From Sphingobacterium zeae (GTDB lineage Bacteria; Bacteroidota; Bacteroidia; Sphingobacteriales; Sphingobacteriaceae): DNA of 64,000 bases. Below, one piece after another: positions 24,988 through 34,900 of the stretch. Numbering within the stretch: the first letter of the stretch is position 1; every line of letters begins with the position of its first letter. The notes under the pieces were generated by a model. It made no database searches, had not been told where the DNA came from, and saw nothing but the letters and a program-made list of their open reading frames with translations. Location of the stretch: assembly GCF_030818895.1 (NCBI RefSeq), contig NZ_JAUTBA010000001.1, positions 4,960,001 through 5,024,000 on the forward strand, read 5' to 3'. The position numbers were made by a program, and so were the translations under genes.

Positions 24988-27522
24988 GTGAAACAATACA
25001 TTTATACACTTATTGTATTTATTTTAACTGGCTTGTCAGTCCAAGCACAGAAACAGGATGAGCTAAAGCTTCTTTCATCATCCCATATTATTACTGGAAA
25101 AGACGGCAATATTTTGTTTTACCGTCCAGTCTATGAACATGTGGGTTCAACGCTATCCTCAGATAGTGGCTATTTGCATAAAGACAACATTGGCAGACAA
25201 TTTTTTGAAGCCTTTGGAAACGTAATCATTACTCAACCCGACGGTACACAGATATTTTCCAATAAATTACATTATGAAGCAGCCATGCAACTCGCTACAC
25301 TTACGGGAGCAGTTCGCATGGTCAGCACCAACGGCTCCATACTGACGACCGACCACCTTGTCTATAATATGCGAAGTAAAATCGGTAATTATTACAGTGG
25401 TGGGCGTATTCTATCAGGAAGCGATACAATTACAAGCCAGCGGGCCACTTATTTCGAAAATACAGGGGAATCTTATTTCAATCAAAAAGTTGTGGTTCGA
25501 TCAACCAATGTAAAAGTCTACACAGACTCCATGAAGTACAATGGCAATACACGTATTACCGAATTCTATGGCCCTACTAATATCAAAGGAAATAAGGGGG
25601 AAAACTTATATACTGAAAAAGGCCGATATCACATGGCAACAGGCCAAGCCTATTTTTCTAAAAATAATCTCTACACGGAAGGAACAAAGTTTCTCAAGGG
25701 CGATAGTCTATTCTACGATAGGCAAGTGGGAATAGGGAAAGCCGTAAAAAACGTGGTCTTTGTTGACACCTTAGACAAATTTTATGCCTACGGCGGATTT
25801 GGCTTGTACAATGGAAGGAACGAATCCATCACAATGACTGATAAGCCGTTGATCATTTCGGTTGTCAAAAAAGATTCAACACAAAAAGATTCTGTATCTT
25901 CTTTGTCCCTTGCTCCACAAAAGCCAGAGCAAGAACTCAAAAAAGAGACTAAAGAGTTAAAGGAAATTGATAAAGATAGACAGAAAGATAAGCTCAAATC
26001 AACTAAGACCGCATCTGAAGGAATTGTCGAAGAAAAGGATCATCGGGGTAAAAACATAAACAGCAGCAAAAAGGAACAGTTAAAGTCTAACGCACAAGTA
26101 GATTCTGTCTTTATGACCGCCGATACGTTGTTCTCACAAATTATATTGCGCAGAGACTATATTCCCAAAGATTTCAAATTGGATCGCGAAGGTGGGGCTA
26201 TTGAGGATGACAACGAGGTCGATTATGGTGAGCAGGATTCCAGTTCAACAACAGTTGATTCCACGGGTACATTAGAAAATATAAAAGATAACCTTCACAA
26301 GGAAATCGACAGTTTGCATAAAAAAGACAACGGCAAACCGGTTCTTGAAAAGAGCATTAAAAAAGTACAAGATACTCTAACAAATAAGAAACCGATTGCA
26401 GCAAAGAAAACACCAGCTATTGTAGGTGATCAAAACAAGATAGAAATTGAAAAAAACCTTAAAGCTGATAGTGTATTGCGCAAAAAAGCGATCATCCCGA
26501 AAGGCGGTGAATCCGATAAACTGATGGGTGCAGCTTTAAAAAACGCCCAACAGGGTAATCGGGATTCTCTCACCCAGGATACGGCTAAAACGCGGATTAT
26601 AAAGGCATATTATAATGCTCGATTATTTAAATCTGATTTGCAGGCCGTAGCGGATTCTATGTATTATGGTATGCAAGATTCCATGTTCAGACTGATGGGG
26701 AAACCAATGATGTGGGCCGAAAACTCACAAATCTCAGGAGATACCATATTCCTACAAGTAAAGAATCAAAAATTAGACAATTCACTGCTCGTGGGAAATG
26801 CTTTTATGGTTAACGCAACCAGTGACTCTCTCAAATTTAATCAGATCAAAGGCCGAAAAATCACAAGTTTTTTTACCAATAACCGCATGGAACGCCTTTT
26901 CGTTGATGGTAATGCGGAAAACATATTCTACAATATTGATGAGAAGACCAATGTAACCACAGAGCTTGTCCATGACCGTAGCAGCCGCTTCAAGATCTTG
27001 ATGGAAGACAATAAGCTAAAAGAATACGTATCAATTCGGAAAGTGGATGGAAAAGTCTATCCTATTGCTGAAGTCACGGCCGACAAGGAGTTTCTTCCGA
27101 ATTTCACGTGGCGCCCGGAAGATCGACCGAAATCTAAAGACGATTTATTAAATCGAAAAAGGGATCTTTCAAAAGCTTCATTTACGGTTCCTACTGCGCC
27201 AGAAGGTGAGGAATCAGGGACAATGAAATCTATAAAAAAAGGGGATAAAACTACTACCAATCAAAAGGATACTGTAAAAAAGGCAGATTTGAACGAGAGT
27301 AGCGAGAAAGGAAAAGATTTAAATCCTACATCCGAAAATAATAAAACGAACATTGCAAAGTCAACAGTCAAACCGGTTGAAACGACAGTCAAAACGAACG
27401 GAGCGCAGCCAAATACAAAAACTGCAGCCGACAAAGCAACTGCAAAGTCCGACTCAACAACAAATAAATCGGCGATAATACCGGCGCAAGATAGTACACA
27501 GACAAAAGTAAAAGCTAAATAA
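24988..27522 (+). CDS. OstA/LptA-like protein with long low-complexity tail
   Basis: An 844-residue exported protein starting at GTG (MKQYIYTLIVFILTGLSVQAQ signal peptide, cleavage near 21). Residues about 30-290 and 545-720 have the repeated beta-strand pattern of OstA/LptA domains (FEAFGNVIITQPDGTQIFSN; VDGNAENIFYNIDEKTN), which carry LPS across the periplasm. A Lys/Asp/Ser-rich insert (about 295-540) and a Lys/Thr/Ser-rich tail (about 735-844) are probably disordered. E. coli LptA is about 185 residues, so this is a much enlarged Bacteroidota form. It ends at a strong bidirectional terminator. Export and LPS transport are inferred from the family. Confidence 0.85.
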   Translation: MKQYIYTLIVFILTGLSVQAQKQDELKLLSSSHIITGKDGNILFYRPVYEHVGSTLSSDSGYLHKDNIGRQFFEAFGNVIITQPDGTQIFSNKLHYEAAMQLATLTGAVRMVSTNGSILTTDHLVYNMRSKIGNYYSGGRILSGSDTITSQRATYFENTGESYFNQKVVVRSTNVKVYTDSMKYNGNTRITEFYGPTNIKGNKGENLYTEKGRYHMATGQAYFSKNNLYTEGTKFLKGDSLFYDRQVGIGKAVKNVVFVDTLDKFYAYGGFGLYNGRNESITMTDKPLIISVVKKDSTQKDSVSSLSLAPQKPEQELKKETKELKEIDKDRQKDKLKSTKTASEGIVEEKDHRGKNINSSKKEQLKSNAQVDSVFMTADTLFSQIILRRDYIPKDFKLDREGGAIEDDNEVDYGEQDSSSTTVDSTGTLENIKDNLHKEIDSLHKKDNGKPVLEKSIKKVQDTLTNKKPIAAKKTPAIVGDQNKIEIEKNLKADSVLRKKAIIPKGGESDKLMGAALKNAQQGNRDSLTQDTAKTRIIKAYYNARLFKSDLQAVADSMYYGMQDSMFRLMGKPMMWAENSQISGDTIFLQVKNQKLDNSLLVGNAFMVNATSDSLKFNQIKGRKITSFFTNNRMERLFVDGNAENIFYNIDEKTNVTTELVHDRSSRFKILMEDNKLKEYVSIRKVDGKVYPIAEVTADKEFLPNFTWRPEDRPKSKDDLLNRKRDLSKASFTVPTAPEGEESGTMKSIKKGDKTTTNQKDTVKKADLNESSEKGKDLNPTSENNKTNIAKSTVKPVETTVKTNGAQPNTKTAADKATAKSDSTTNKSAIIPAQDSTQTKVKAK

Positions 27523-27544
27523 CCGCCAATACCAAATCGCACAA

Positions 27545-27586
27545 AAAAGGCAGCGCAAAACAAATTGTTTTGCGCTGCCTTTTGTT
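27545..27586. terminator. Bidirectional terminator after the lptA-like gene
   Basis: Near-perfect stem of about 16 bp (27545-27560 with 27568-27583), with A-rich DNA before and T-rich DNA after, between convergent genes. Confidence 0.85.
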
Positions 27587-27684
27587 ATTTAAGGCGATCT
27601 GTTGATCCTATCAGATGCGCCAATTCCTCATTTCAGATAATAAGAAATATCTATTTATAATTCAAACGAGATCGTTATTATCGC

Positions 27685-28260
27685 TTACTTCGTTTTTAAA
27701 TATGTAGCAAGTTTACCCACAGCAATCGCACGATGGCTTATGCTGTTTTTTTCCTCTGCTGACATCTCCGCAAAAGTCTTGTCATAGCCATTAGGGATAA
27801 AGATGGGGTCATAACCAAAACCATCAACACCTCTACGTTCCGTAATAATTTTACCTTCAATACTTCCCTCAAAAAAGTGCTGCTGCTCATTCAAATACAA
27901 TGAAATAACAGTTTTGAATCTCGCTGTACGATTGGGGTTATCACCTAAATTTTCTAAGACAAGATCAATATTCTTTTCCATATCCCTCGATCCTGAATAA
28001 CGTGCCGAATAAACTCCCGGTTCACCGTTTAATGCATCTATCTCCAATCCGGAATCATCACCAAAGCAGTAAAGACCATATTTATTCACCAAATAGTCTG
28101 TTTTCTGTTGTGCATTCTCCTGAAATGTTACGCCTGTTTCCGGAATATCATCCTGACAGTCAATATCGTTTAAACTCTTAATGACAAAAGCATTTCCCAC
28201 AATTGCTTGGACTTCTTCCAGTTTATGGGTATTATTGGTGGCAAACACAAGTTCTAGCAT
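27685..28260 (-). CDS. rdgB: Non-canonical purine NTP pyrophosphatase (RdgB/HAM1)
   Basis: A 191-residue enzyme that hydrolyses ITP, dITP and XTP to the monophosphates, keeping deaminated purines out of nucleic acids. Signatures seen are LVFATNNTHKLEEV at the N-terminus, ETGVTFQENAQQKTDYL, FGDDSGLEIDALNGEPGVYSARYSG, and GFGYDPIFIP with SHRAIAVGKL at the C-terminus. Length is normal. It is convergent with the lptA-like gene and shares the terminator region. Immediately upstream is a possible 42-codon frame whose stop lies 7 nt before this start. Confidence 0.95.
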   Translation of the reverse strand: MLELVFATNNTHKLEEVQAIVGNAFVIKSLNDIDCQDDIPETGVTFQENAQQKTDYLVNKYGLYCFGDDSGLEIDALNGEPGVYSARYSGSRDMEKNIDLVLENLGDNPNRTARFKTVISLYLNEQQHFFEGSIEGKIITERRGVDGFGYDPIFIPNGYDKTFAEMSAEEKNSISHRAIAVGKLATYLKTK

Positions 28261-28267
28261 CTTCTAT

Positions 28268-28396
28268 TTATTTTGATATCCCATCAAAAATATGCAATCT
28301 TATCCACATTAACATTCCCACGCCCATATTTGACAAAAAACCACTCCACCCAATCTTTTGATAAGGAATAGGCAGTTTTATACGTTTTGTAGCCAT
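28268..28396 (-). CDS. Possible 42-residue protein upstream of rdgB
   Basis: A 43-codon frame from an ATG at 28396 to TAA at 28268. The peptide is basic at the start (MATKRIKLPIPYQKIG), then more hydrophobic (WSGFLSNMGVGMLMWIRLHIF). A near-match to the -7 box (GATATTTG) ends 6 nt before the ATG, the same layout as at several real genes here, and the stop is 7 nt before rdgB. I recognise no homologue, so it could be a chance frame. The rest of 28397-28492 shows nothing clear. Confidence 0.25.
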   Translation of the reverse strand: MATKRIKLPIPYQKIGWSGFLSNMGVGMLMWIRLHIFDGISK

Positions 28397-28492
28397 AAAC
28401 TACAAATATCCGATTGATAGAAGGAAAAAATGGTATAATTGGATTAGTCTAAGATCCGAAAGATCTAGGATTCGGAACAGGTGCCGCGGGAG

Positions 28493-29152
28493 TTAAGAAC
28501 CAATAAAGGTCTTAAATTCGTTCCAGAATAGTTTCTTTTTATTCACATCGGCAAACATCTCCTCAAAGCTGAAGGTATTGAAAACTGTAGCAATACGACC
28601 CTTCATATACGAATTATGGGCAATGAAAGGCAATTTTAAGGATGCCGGCTCTACACCCAACAATATAATCTTAGTAGGCTTAAAAAACTGCATGATACGC
28701 TTAAAATCATTCGGATTATGTGAATTGGCCAAATTAAGTACCGCAACCGTCTCTTTCGTCAGTTTTAAGGCACCAATTGTCTTCTCAAAAGCATCGAGGG
28801 CTGCTGGCGAGAAGTAAGGATACTGCTCATAACGTAAAATAAAGAGTATACCTTGTTCTTTACTTCCCTGATAGATAAACTCACCACCCAATACCTCCAG
28901 ATGATTAACAGTATTGCCGTCCCTGCCGGACTCAATAGCTACAGCGGCTTTCTCTGCACCTAAGCCCACCGCCACATACGAGGTGTCCTTCATTTCCGAT
29001 GGTACTTGTACAACAGCTTCCACATGAGTACTGTTTTCCTCTGGCATAGGATGTGCAGATATATCGCCTTGAAAATCAAAACCATTTCCAAAGATGGTTT
29101 CATCCATTAAGGCCTGAAGTGCAACGGGATTATCTGTTATAAGATTGCTCAT
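28493..29152 (-). CDS. Conserved protein of unknown function
   Basis: A 219-residue soluble protein with no signal peptide or recognisable motif. I start it at 29152 (MSNLITDNPVALQAL) because a TATCTTTG box at 29175-29182 lies just upstream and the terminator of the previous gene is at 29203-29225; the longer frame from 29236 would start inside that terminator region. A Rossmann-like alternation is hinted at near 145-185 (LTKETVAVLNLANSHNPNDF, then PTKIILLGVEP). Its partner upstream is the deoxyhypusine-synthase-like gene, but a functional link is not shown. Confidence 0.75.
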   Translation of the reverse strand: MSNLITDNPVALQALMDETIFGNGFDFQGDISAHPMPEENSTHVEAVVQVPSEMKDTSYVAVGLGAEKAAVAIESGRDGNTVNHLEVLGGEFIYQGSKEQGILFILRYEQYPYFSPAALDAFEKTIGALKLTKETVAVLNLANSHNPNDFKRIMQFFKPTKIILLGVEPASLKLPFIAHNSYMKGRIATVFNTFSFEEMFADVNKKKLFWNEFKTFIGS

Positions 29153-29174
29153 TGGGAAAAGAAATATTAGCCAA

Positions 29175-29182
29175 CAAAGATA
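29175..29182 (-). promoter_or_regulatory. -7 box of the unknown 219-aa gene
   Basis: TATCTTTG on the minus strand, 22 nt before the ATG at 29152 and downstream of the preceding gene's terminator; it decides the start choice. Confidence 0.55.
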
Positions 29183-29202
29183 AAGAAGAATAAGGAAAAG
29201 AA

Positions 29203-29225
29203 AAAGGAGCGAAAATCGCTCCTTT
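29203..29225 (-). terminator. Terminator after the deoxyhypusine-synthase-like gene
   Basis: 10-bp perfect stem with a 3-nt loop; read on the minus strand it is followed by a T-rich run (29190-29207). Confidence 0.75.
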
Positions 29226-29241
29226 CTGTATGTCAAAAAGA

Positions 29242-30222
29242 TTAATGACCTAAGATATACGAGAAAATCAATGGTGCAACGATCGTCGCGTCAGATTCTA
29301 CAATAAATTTAGGTGTATCAATATCTAATTTACCCCAAGTTATTTTCTCGTTTGGAACAGCGCCTGAGTAAGAACCATACGAAGTTGTTGAGTCAGAGAT
29401 CTGACAGAAATAAGCCCAGAAAGGTACTTCTTCCCATTCAAGATCCTGATACATCATCGGAACGACACAAATTGGGAAGTCACCAGAAATACCACCGGCA
29501 ATTTGGAAAAATCCAACACCTTTACCTGCAGAGTTGTTACGGTACCATTCTGTTAAGTAAATCATATACTCGATACCCGACTTCACCGTACTCGCCTTCA
29601 ATTTACCTTTAATCACATTGGATGCGAAGATGTTACCTGTGGTTGAATCTTCCCAACCCGGACATACAATCGGTAAATTTTTCTCAGCAGCAGCAACAAT
29701 CCACGAATCTTTTGGGTCGATTTCATAATATTGTTCCAATACACCAGAGTTAACAACCTGATAAAGAAACTCATGTGGTAAGTAACGCTCACCTTTAGCC
29801 TCAGCAGCATGCCAAACATCTTCAAGATGCTTCTGCAAGCGACGGAAAGCTTCCTCTTCCGGAATACAAGTATCTGTAACACGATTATAGTGATTATCCA
29901 ATAGCTCTCTTTCTTGCTCAGCTGTCAAATCTCTATAATTCGGGATTCTTTTGTAGTGTGAGTGTGCCACAAGGTTCATCACATCCTCTTCCAAATTAGC
30001 ACCAGTACAAGAAATAAAGTGTACTTTATCTTGACGGATCATTTCTGCCAAAGAAACACCCAATTCAGCGGTAGACATTGCACCTCCCAAAGAGATCAAC
30101 ATTTTTCCACCATCCAATAGATGTTCCTCGTAACCTTTAGCAGCATCTACTAATGCCGCTGCGTTAAAGTGACGGTAATTATGCTCAATAAATTGAGAAA
30201 TAGGTCCTTTTTGAGTACTCAT
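29242..30222 (-). CDS. Deoxyhypusine-synthase-family protein
   Basis: A 326-residue member of the deoxyhypusine synthase (DHS) family. Visible features are SLGGAMSTAELGVSLAEMI, FISCTGANLEEDVMNLVAH (NAD-binding region), CPGWEDSTTGNIFAS and a C-terminal EKITWGKLD, where Lys298 aligns with the catalytic Lys that accepts aminobutyl from spermidine in eukaryotic DHS. Bacteria have no eIF5A substrate of the usual kind; several bacterial homologues make homospermidine or related polyamines. Its action here is therefore likely in polyamine metabolism, but that is inference. A TACCTTTG box (30258-30265) precedes it and a terminator follows. Confidence 0.85.
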   Translation of the reverse strand: MSTQKGPISQFIEHNYRHFNAAALVDAAKGYEEHLLDGGKMLISLGGAMSTAELGVSLAEMIRQDKVHFISCTGANLEEDVMNLVAHSHYKRIPNYRDLTAEQERELLDNHYNRVTDTCIPEEEAFRRLQKHLEDVWHAAEAKGERYLPHEFLYQVVNSGVLEQYYEIDPKDSWIVAAAEKNLPIVCPGWEDSTTGNIFASNVIKGKLKASTVKSGIEYMIYLTEWYRNNSAGKGVGFFQIAGGISGDFPICVVPMMYQDLEWEEVPFWAYFCQISDSTTSYGSYSGAVPNEKITWGKLDIDTPKFIVESDATIVAPLIFSYILGH

Positions 30223-30257
30223 GATATTTTCTAACTTTTATAAAATAATAAGTACCG

Positions 30258-30265
30258 CAAAGGTA
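30258..30265 (-). promoter_or_regulatory. -7 box of the deoxyhypusine-synthase-like gene
   Basis: TACCTTTG on the minus strand; the leader to the ATG at 30222 is about 30 nt. Between here and 30436 no other gene is seen. Confidence 0.5.
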
Positions 30266-30435
30266 CTGAATATAATCTATTTTCGCTCCGATCGAGATTC
30301 AAAACGCGTATAGGCCACATTTTTTTAACAAATGTAAAAAGAATGGTATCCCATGGCTGCAATTATATACGTGAGACTTCACCTTCAATCGAGGTCTGTT
30401 TAGCCTATGGCTTTTTATAAAGGCCAAATGTATAC

Positions 30436-30549
30436 CTACTTTTTCAACAACTTAGAGAAAAATAAATAGGCCGCTACCAAAAAGATAACGATAATAATCA
30501 AGACAATAATCTCTTGTATCCCTATTCCCCAGTTCATACTATTCATCAT
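30436..30549 (-). CDS. Small single-helix membrane protein (37 aa)
   Basis: A 37-residue reading frame from ATG at 30549 to TAG at 30436. It has a short polar N-terminus (MMNSMNWGIGIQE), one strongly hydrophobic helix (IIVLIIIVIFLVAAYLFF) and a basic C-terminus (SKLLKK), the pattern of a real one-pass inner-membrane protein. It begins 10 nt after the stop of the dipeptide epimerase gene, which suggests co-transcription and translational coupling. Function unknown. An alternative start is the second or fifth Met. Confidence 0.65.
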   Translation of the reverse strand: MMNSMNWGIGIQEIIVLIIIVIFLVAAYLFFSKLLKK

Positions 30550-30559
30550 TTACTACAAT

Positions 30560-31657
30560 TTAAATAATCCATTTCTCACAACGGTCTAAGAACCCTTGGT
30601 CTATATCTGCCCCGATTCCAATTTGGTCTGAGATATGTATTTTGTATCCGTCATATTGAATACCACCGATAACAGGATCTTCCAGATGGCCAACCATACA
30701 TGTGTCCAGATCAAAAAACTTGACATTTGGGGCAGCATACGCGAAATGTACCTTAGCAGCCAAAGCCAAGCGAGATTCCAGCATTCCTCCTATCATACAA
30801 GTAATGCCGTATTCCGCGGCAATATGATTAATTTTTAAGGCCTCTTGAATACCTCCTGATTTCGAAAATTTAATATTGATATAATCGCAAGCATCAGCTT
30901 TACAGAGACGCTCTGCGTCATGGTGAGAATAAACAGATTCATCTGCCATCACGGGAACAATAGTTTCTGTGCGCAATTGCGGTAAATATTCGTCATCCCA
31001 GGTACGCATTGGTTGTTCACAAAATTGTATCTTAAAAGGTTCCAGCCCCTGCAAAGCTTCTATTGCCCCCGCATAAGACCAGCCTTGATTTGCGTCCACG
31101 CGAATAGGCATTTCGAATCCAACAGCCTTACGTATTTCACGAATGCGTGCAATATCCGTTTTTGGCTCCTTCCCCAGTTTAACTTTCAACATGACCGCAC
31201 CTTCGTCCTGTAAACGCTTTGCCTTCAGCGCCATCTCTTCGGGAGACGCAATTCCTAAAGTGATATCTGTCGTAATCTCTCGTTTCGTTCCTTTTAGAAA
31301 CTGATAAAGCGGTAGACCAGCATGTTTGGCGGCCAAATCATACAAGGCCATATCAAAAGCCGATTTGATCGTTTTGTTACCGGCAATATACAAATCCAAT
31401 TCAGCCAAACGCTCTTCTATGGCCAAAGGATCGCGCCCCTTCCAGATCTTTGCAAAATCTCTTGCCAGAACTAAGCAAGTATCTTGTGTTTCTCCAACGA
31501 TCATCGGAAAGGCAGAACATTCGCCCACACCATATATATTGGCATCGGTATATATACGTATAAAAGTATTTTGCGCATAGTCCATTGTCCCTGTCGCAAT
31601 GACAAACGGTTCCATAGGAATGCTTAATCGATAAATTTCAATTTCAGTTATTTTCAT
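30560..31657 (-). CDS. Dipeptide epimerase (enolase superfamily)
   Basis: A 365-residue muconate-lactonising-subgroup enolase superfamily enzyme, best matching L-Ala-D/L-Glu epimerases used in murein peptide recycling. The catalytic Lys pair is in MLKVKLGK (about 161-163) and INIKFSKSGG (about 268). Metal ligands are Asp in RVDANQGW, Glu in FCEQPM and Asp in VMADES. The C-terminal FFDLDTCMVGHLEDP provides the Asp-x-Asp that binds the dipeptide amino group in this group. Substrate is inferred; other dipeptides are possible. It is followed by the 37-aa membrane protein and is divergent from gltB. Confidence 0.85.
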   Translation of the reverse strand: MKITEIEIYRLSIPMEPFVIATGTMDYAQNTFIRIYTDANIYGVGECSAFPMIVGETQDTCLVLARDFAKIWKGRDPLAIEERLAELDLYIAGNKTIKSAFDMALYDLAAKHAGLPLYQFLKGTKREITTDITLGIASPEEMALKAKRLQDEGAVMLKVKLGKEPKTDIARIREIRKAVGFEMPIRVDANQGWSYAGAIEALQGLEPFKIQFCEQPMRTWDDEYLPQLRTETIVPVMADESVYSHHDAERLCKADACDYINIKFSKSGGIQEALKINHIAAEYGITCMIGGMLESRLALAAKVHFAYAAPNVKFFDLDTCMVGHLEDPVIGGIQYDGYKIHISDQIGIGADIDQGFLDRCEKWII

Positions 31658-31963
31658 CTTATTCTCTTTAGTTAAGCCATAGCGATACCATATAAAGGAT
31701 ATGCAATACTTTGCCTAATTTATATATATTATCGCAATCTTGAGATGCATTTTCCATATCCAATATAAAAATATTGCCAAATGATGCATATTTCAGGTAC
31801 GCGTAAACAGCTATCAACAGTCGCAATCATTAAATACAATATCAGCAATAAAACACACTAAAAGAAGTAATAAAATTAAATTAAACACATTTTCATTATA
31901 ATTTTTATAATATTTAAGTTTTTTATTCCTATATTAGCAATTATAATTATTTGAAAAGGAAAG
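31658..31963. other. Divergent intergenic region before gltB
   Basis: 306 bp of very AT-rich DNA separates the epimerase gene and gltB. It must hold both promoters. No exact TAnnTTTG box, clear riboswitch or operator palindrome was recognised. An A/T-rich stretch (31850-31950) lies before gltB, and a purine-rich GAAAAGGAAAG precedes its ATG. Confidence 0.4.
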
Positions 31964-34900
31964 ATGATCGAACAAAGACCGAAAACGGAGGGCCTTTACG
32001 ACCCTAATTTTGAGCATGACGCCTGTGGGGTAGGCTTTGTTGCCCATATCAAAGGGAATAAATCACACGCACAAGTAAAAGATGCATTGACCATGCTGGA
32101 GAATATGGAGCACCGGGGTGCATGCGGTTGTGATCCAGAAAGTGGTGACGGAGCAGGTATCATGATCCAACTTCCGCATGAATTTTTATGGGAAGAATGT
32201 ATCAGCTTAGGTATACAATTGGAGGAGCCAGGTTATTATGGCACAGGTATGGTTTTTCTTCCTAAAGAAGAAGGCATGAACAAAATATGTCGGGATTTAA
32301 TTGAAGAAGCGGCAGTAGAAAGAGGTATGAAATTCCTTGGTTACCGTCCAGTACCTGTCAATCGTGAAGGTATTGGACCAACAGCGCTCAGTGCGGAACC
32401 CGAGATTGTCCAATTTTTTGTCAGCAGACCGGACGGCGTTTCAAACACTGAAGAATTTGAACGCAAGCTTTTTGTCCTACGTCGCCTGATCATCCAAAAA
32501 GTTAAACAACAACAAGAATACCCTCTCCCGCTTTACTTTGCATCCCTTTCTTGCAAAACAATTATTTACAAAGGCCAATTAACAACATACCAGGTCGGAA
32601 CCTATTATCTCGATTTACGCGATCCTCGTGTAGTATCTGCTTTCGGATTAGTTCACTCTCGTTTTTCAACCAATACATTCCCTTCATGGTCACTCGCACA
32701 ACCTTTCCGTATGCTGGCACACAATGGCGAGATAAACACCCTGACAGGTAACCTCAATTGGTTTTACGCAGGCATGCGTGCATTGTCGTCGCCTTACTTC
32801 ACAGAAGAGGAAATGGAAATCTTGCTTCCTGTTGTAGACCGTGGTCAATCAGACTCTGCATGTCTCGATAATGTTGCCGAATTGCTTTTACATAGCGGTC
32901 GTAGCCTCACCCATGTCATGTTAATGCTGGTTCCTGAAGCTTGGGATGGCAATACACAAATGGATCCGTTAAAACGTGCTTTTTACGAATATCACGCCAC
33001 ATTAATGGAACCTTGGGATGGTCCTGCAGCGCTTTGTTTTACCGATGGTAAACACATTGGGGCTACACTAGACCGTAACGGACTACGCCCGCTGCGCTAT
33101 GCCGTCACTTCTGACGACCGCGTGGTTGTTGCTTCTGAAGCTGGTGCACTGCCGATCGACGAATCTACCATCATCAAAAAAGGCCGCCAACAAGCAGGTA
33201 AGATTTTTCTTGTCGACATGGAGCAAGGCCGTATCCTTACCGATAAAGAAGTAAAAGATCAATTGATCAATCAACAACCCTACAGCGATTGGTTGGACAA
33301 TTACAAAATCAAGCTGGAAGAATTGGAAGAACCCCGTGTAACCTACACCTATCTTTCCAAAGATTCCGTTTTCAAATATCAAAAAACATTTGGTTTCTCC
33401 CGAGAGGATTTGGAAACCATCCTGACCCCAATGGCGTTGACAGGATACGAACCGACAGGTTCCATGGGGTCCGATGTTCCGCTGGCCATTCTTTCCGATC
33501 AACCACAGCATATCTCAAGTTATTTTAAGCAATTCTTTGCCCAAGTAACCAATCCACCAATTGATCCGATTCGCGAACGTTTGGTCATGAGTTTAGCAAC
33601 ATTTATCGGTAACGCAGGAAATATCCTAATCGAAGACAAGAAATTCTGTCACTGCGTAACCTTACCGCATCCGATCTTGACCTCCAAAGAACTGGAGAAA
33701 TTACGTTCGATCGATACCGGGTTATTTCAGGCGAAAACCATTCAGTCTTACTTCCGCTCGGATGGCAAACCTGGGGCGTTAGAAGCAGGTTTAGAGCGCC
33801 TGTGTCGCTATGCGGATGATGCTGTCCGTGATGGTTTTGAAGTCTTAATCCTTTCGGATCGCGCAATCGACTCCAAACACGCTGCGATCCCCTCTTTACT
33901 CGCTGTATCAGCTGTACATCACCACTTGATCAAAACAGGTAACCGTGGTGCAGTTGGATTAGTGGTCGAAGCCGGTGATGCTTGGGAAGTGCACCATTTT
34001 GCCTGCCTATTGGCGTTCGGTGCAACAGCGATCAACCCTTATATGGCACTGGCAAGCATCCGTACCATGAAGGAACAAAACACGTTGGATACCGAACTAA
34101 CTTGGCCGGAACTATCCAAAAATTACGTCAAAGCCGTTAACAATGGTTTGTTGAAGATTTTCTCCAAAATGGGGATCTCCACATTGCAATCCTACCACGG
34201 AGCACAGATCTTCGAGGTACTCGGCATCGACAAATCCGTCGTTGATAAATTTTTCTGCGGAGCAGTCTCACGTATCGGTGGCATGACATTAGATGATCTT
34301 GCCAAAGAAGCCCTTTCAAAACACTGGCGTGGATTCGAAAAAAGCCGTACCCCACAAAATCTATTGCCAGAAGGTGGTATTTACCAATGGAAACGCCGCG
34401 GTGAAGGGCACCTTTGGAATCCAGACACCATCCACCTCTTACAACAGGCCTGTCGCACTGGAGACTATGCGACCTATAAAAAATACGCGCAGAAAATCAA
34501 TGAGCAAAAAGAACACATGTTTACCCTTCGTGGATTACTGGACTTTGCAAAACATCGCAATTCTATTCCATTGGAGCAAGTAGAACCTGCTAGTGAAATT
34601 CTAAAACGTTTCGCAACCGGCGCGATGTCCTTTGGATCAATTTCCCACGAAGCGCATAGCACCCTTGCCATCGCCATGAACCGTATCGGAGCAAAATCCA
34701 ATACCGGTGAAGGTGGAGAGGATGAACTGCGTTATAAACCCCTCCCAAATGGAGATTCCATGCGTTCGGCAATAAAACAGGTGGCTTCGGCTCGTTTCGG
34801 GGTAACTTCAAACTATCTGACACAAGCGGACGAACTACAAATCAAAATGGCCCAAGGTGCCAAACCAGGTGAAGGTGGTCAATTACCAGGCCCCAAAGTG

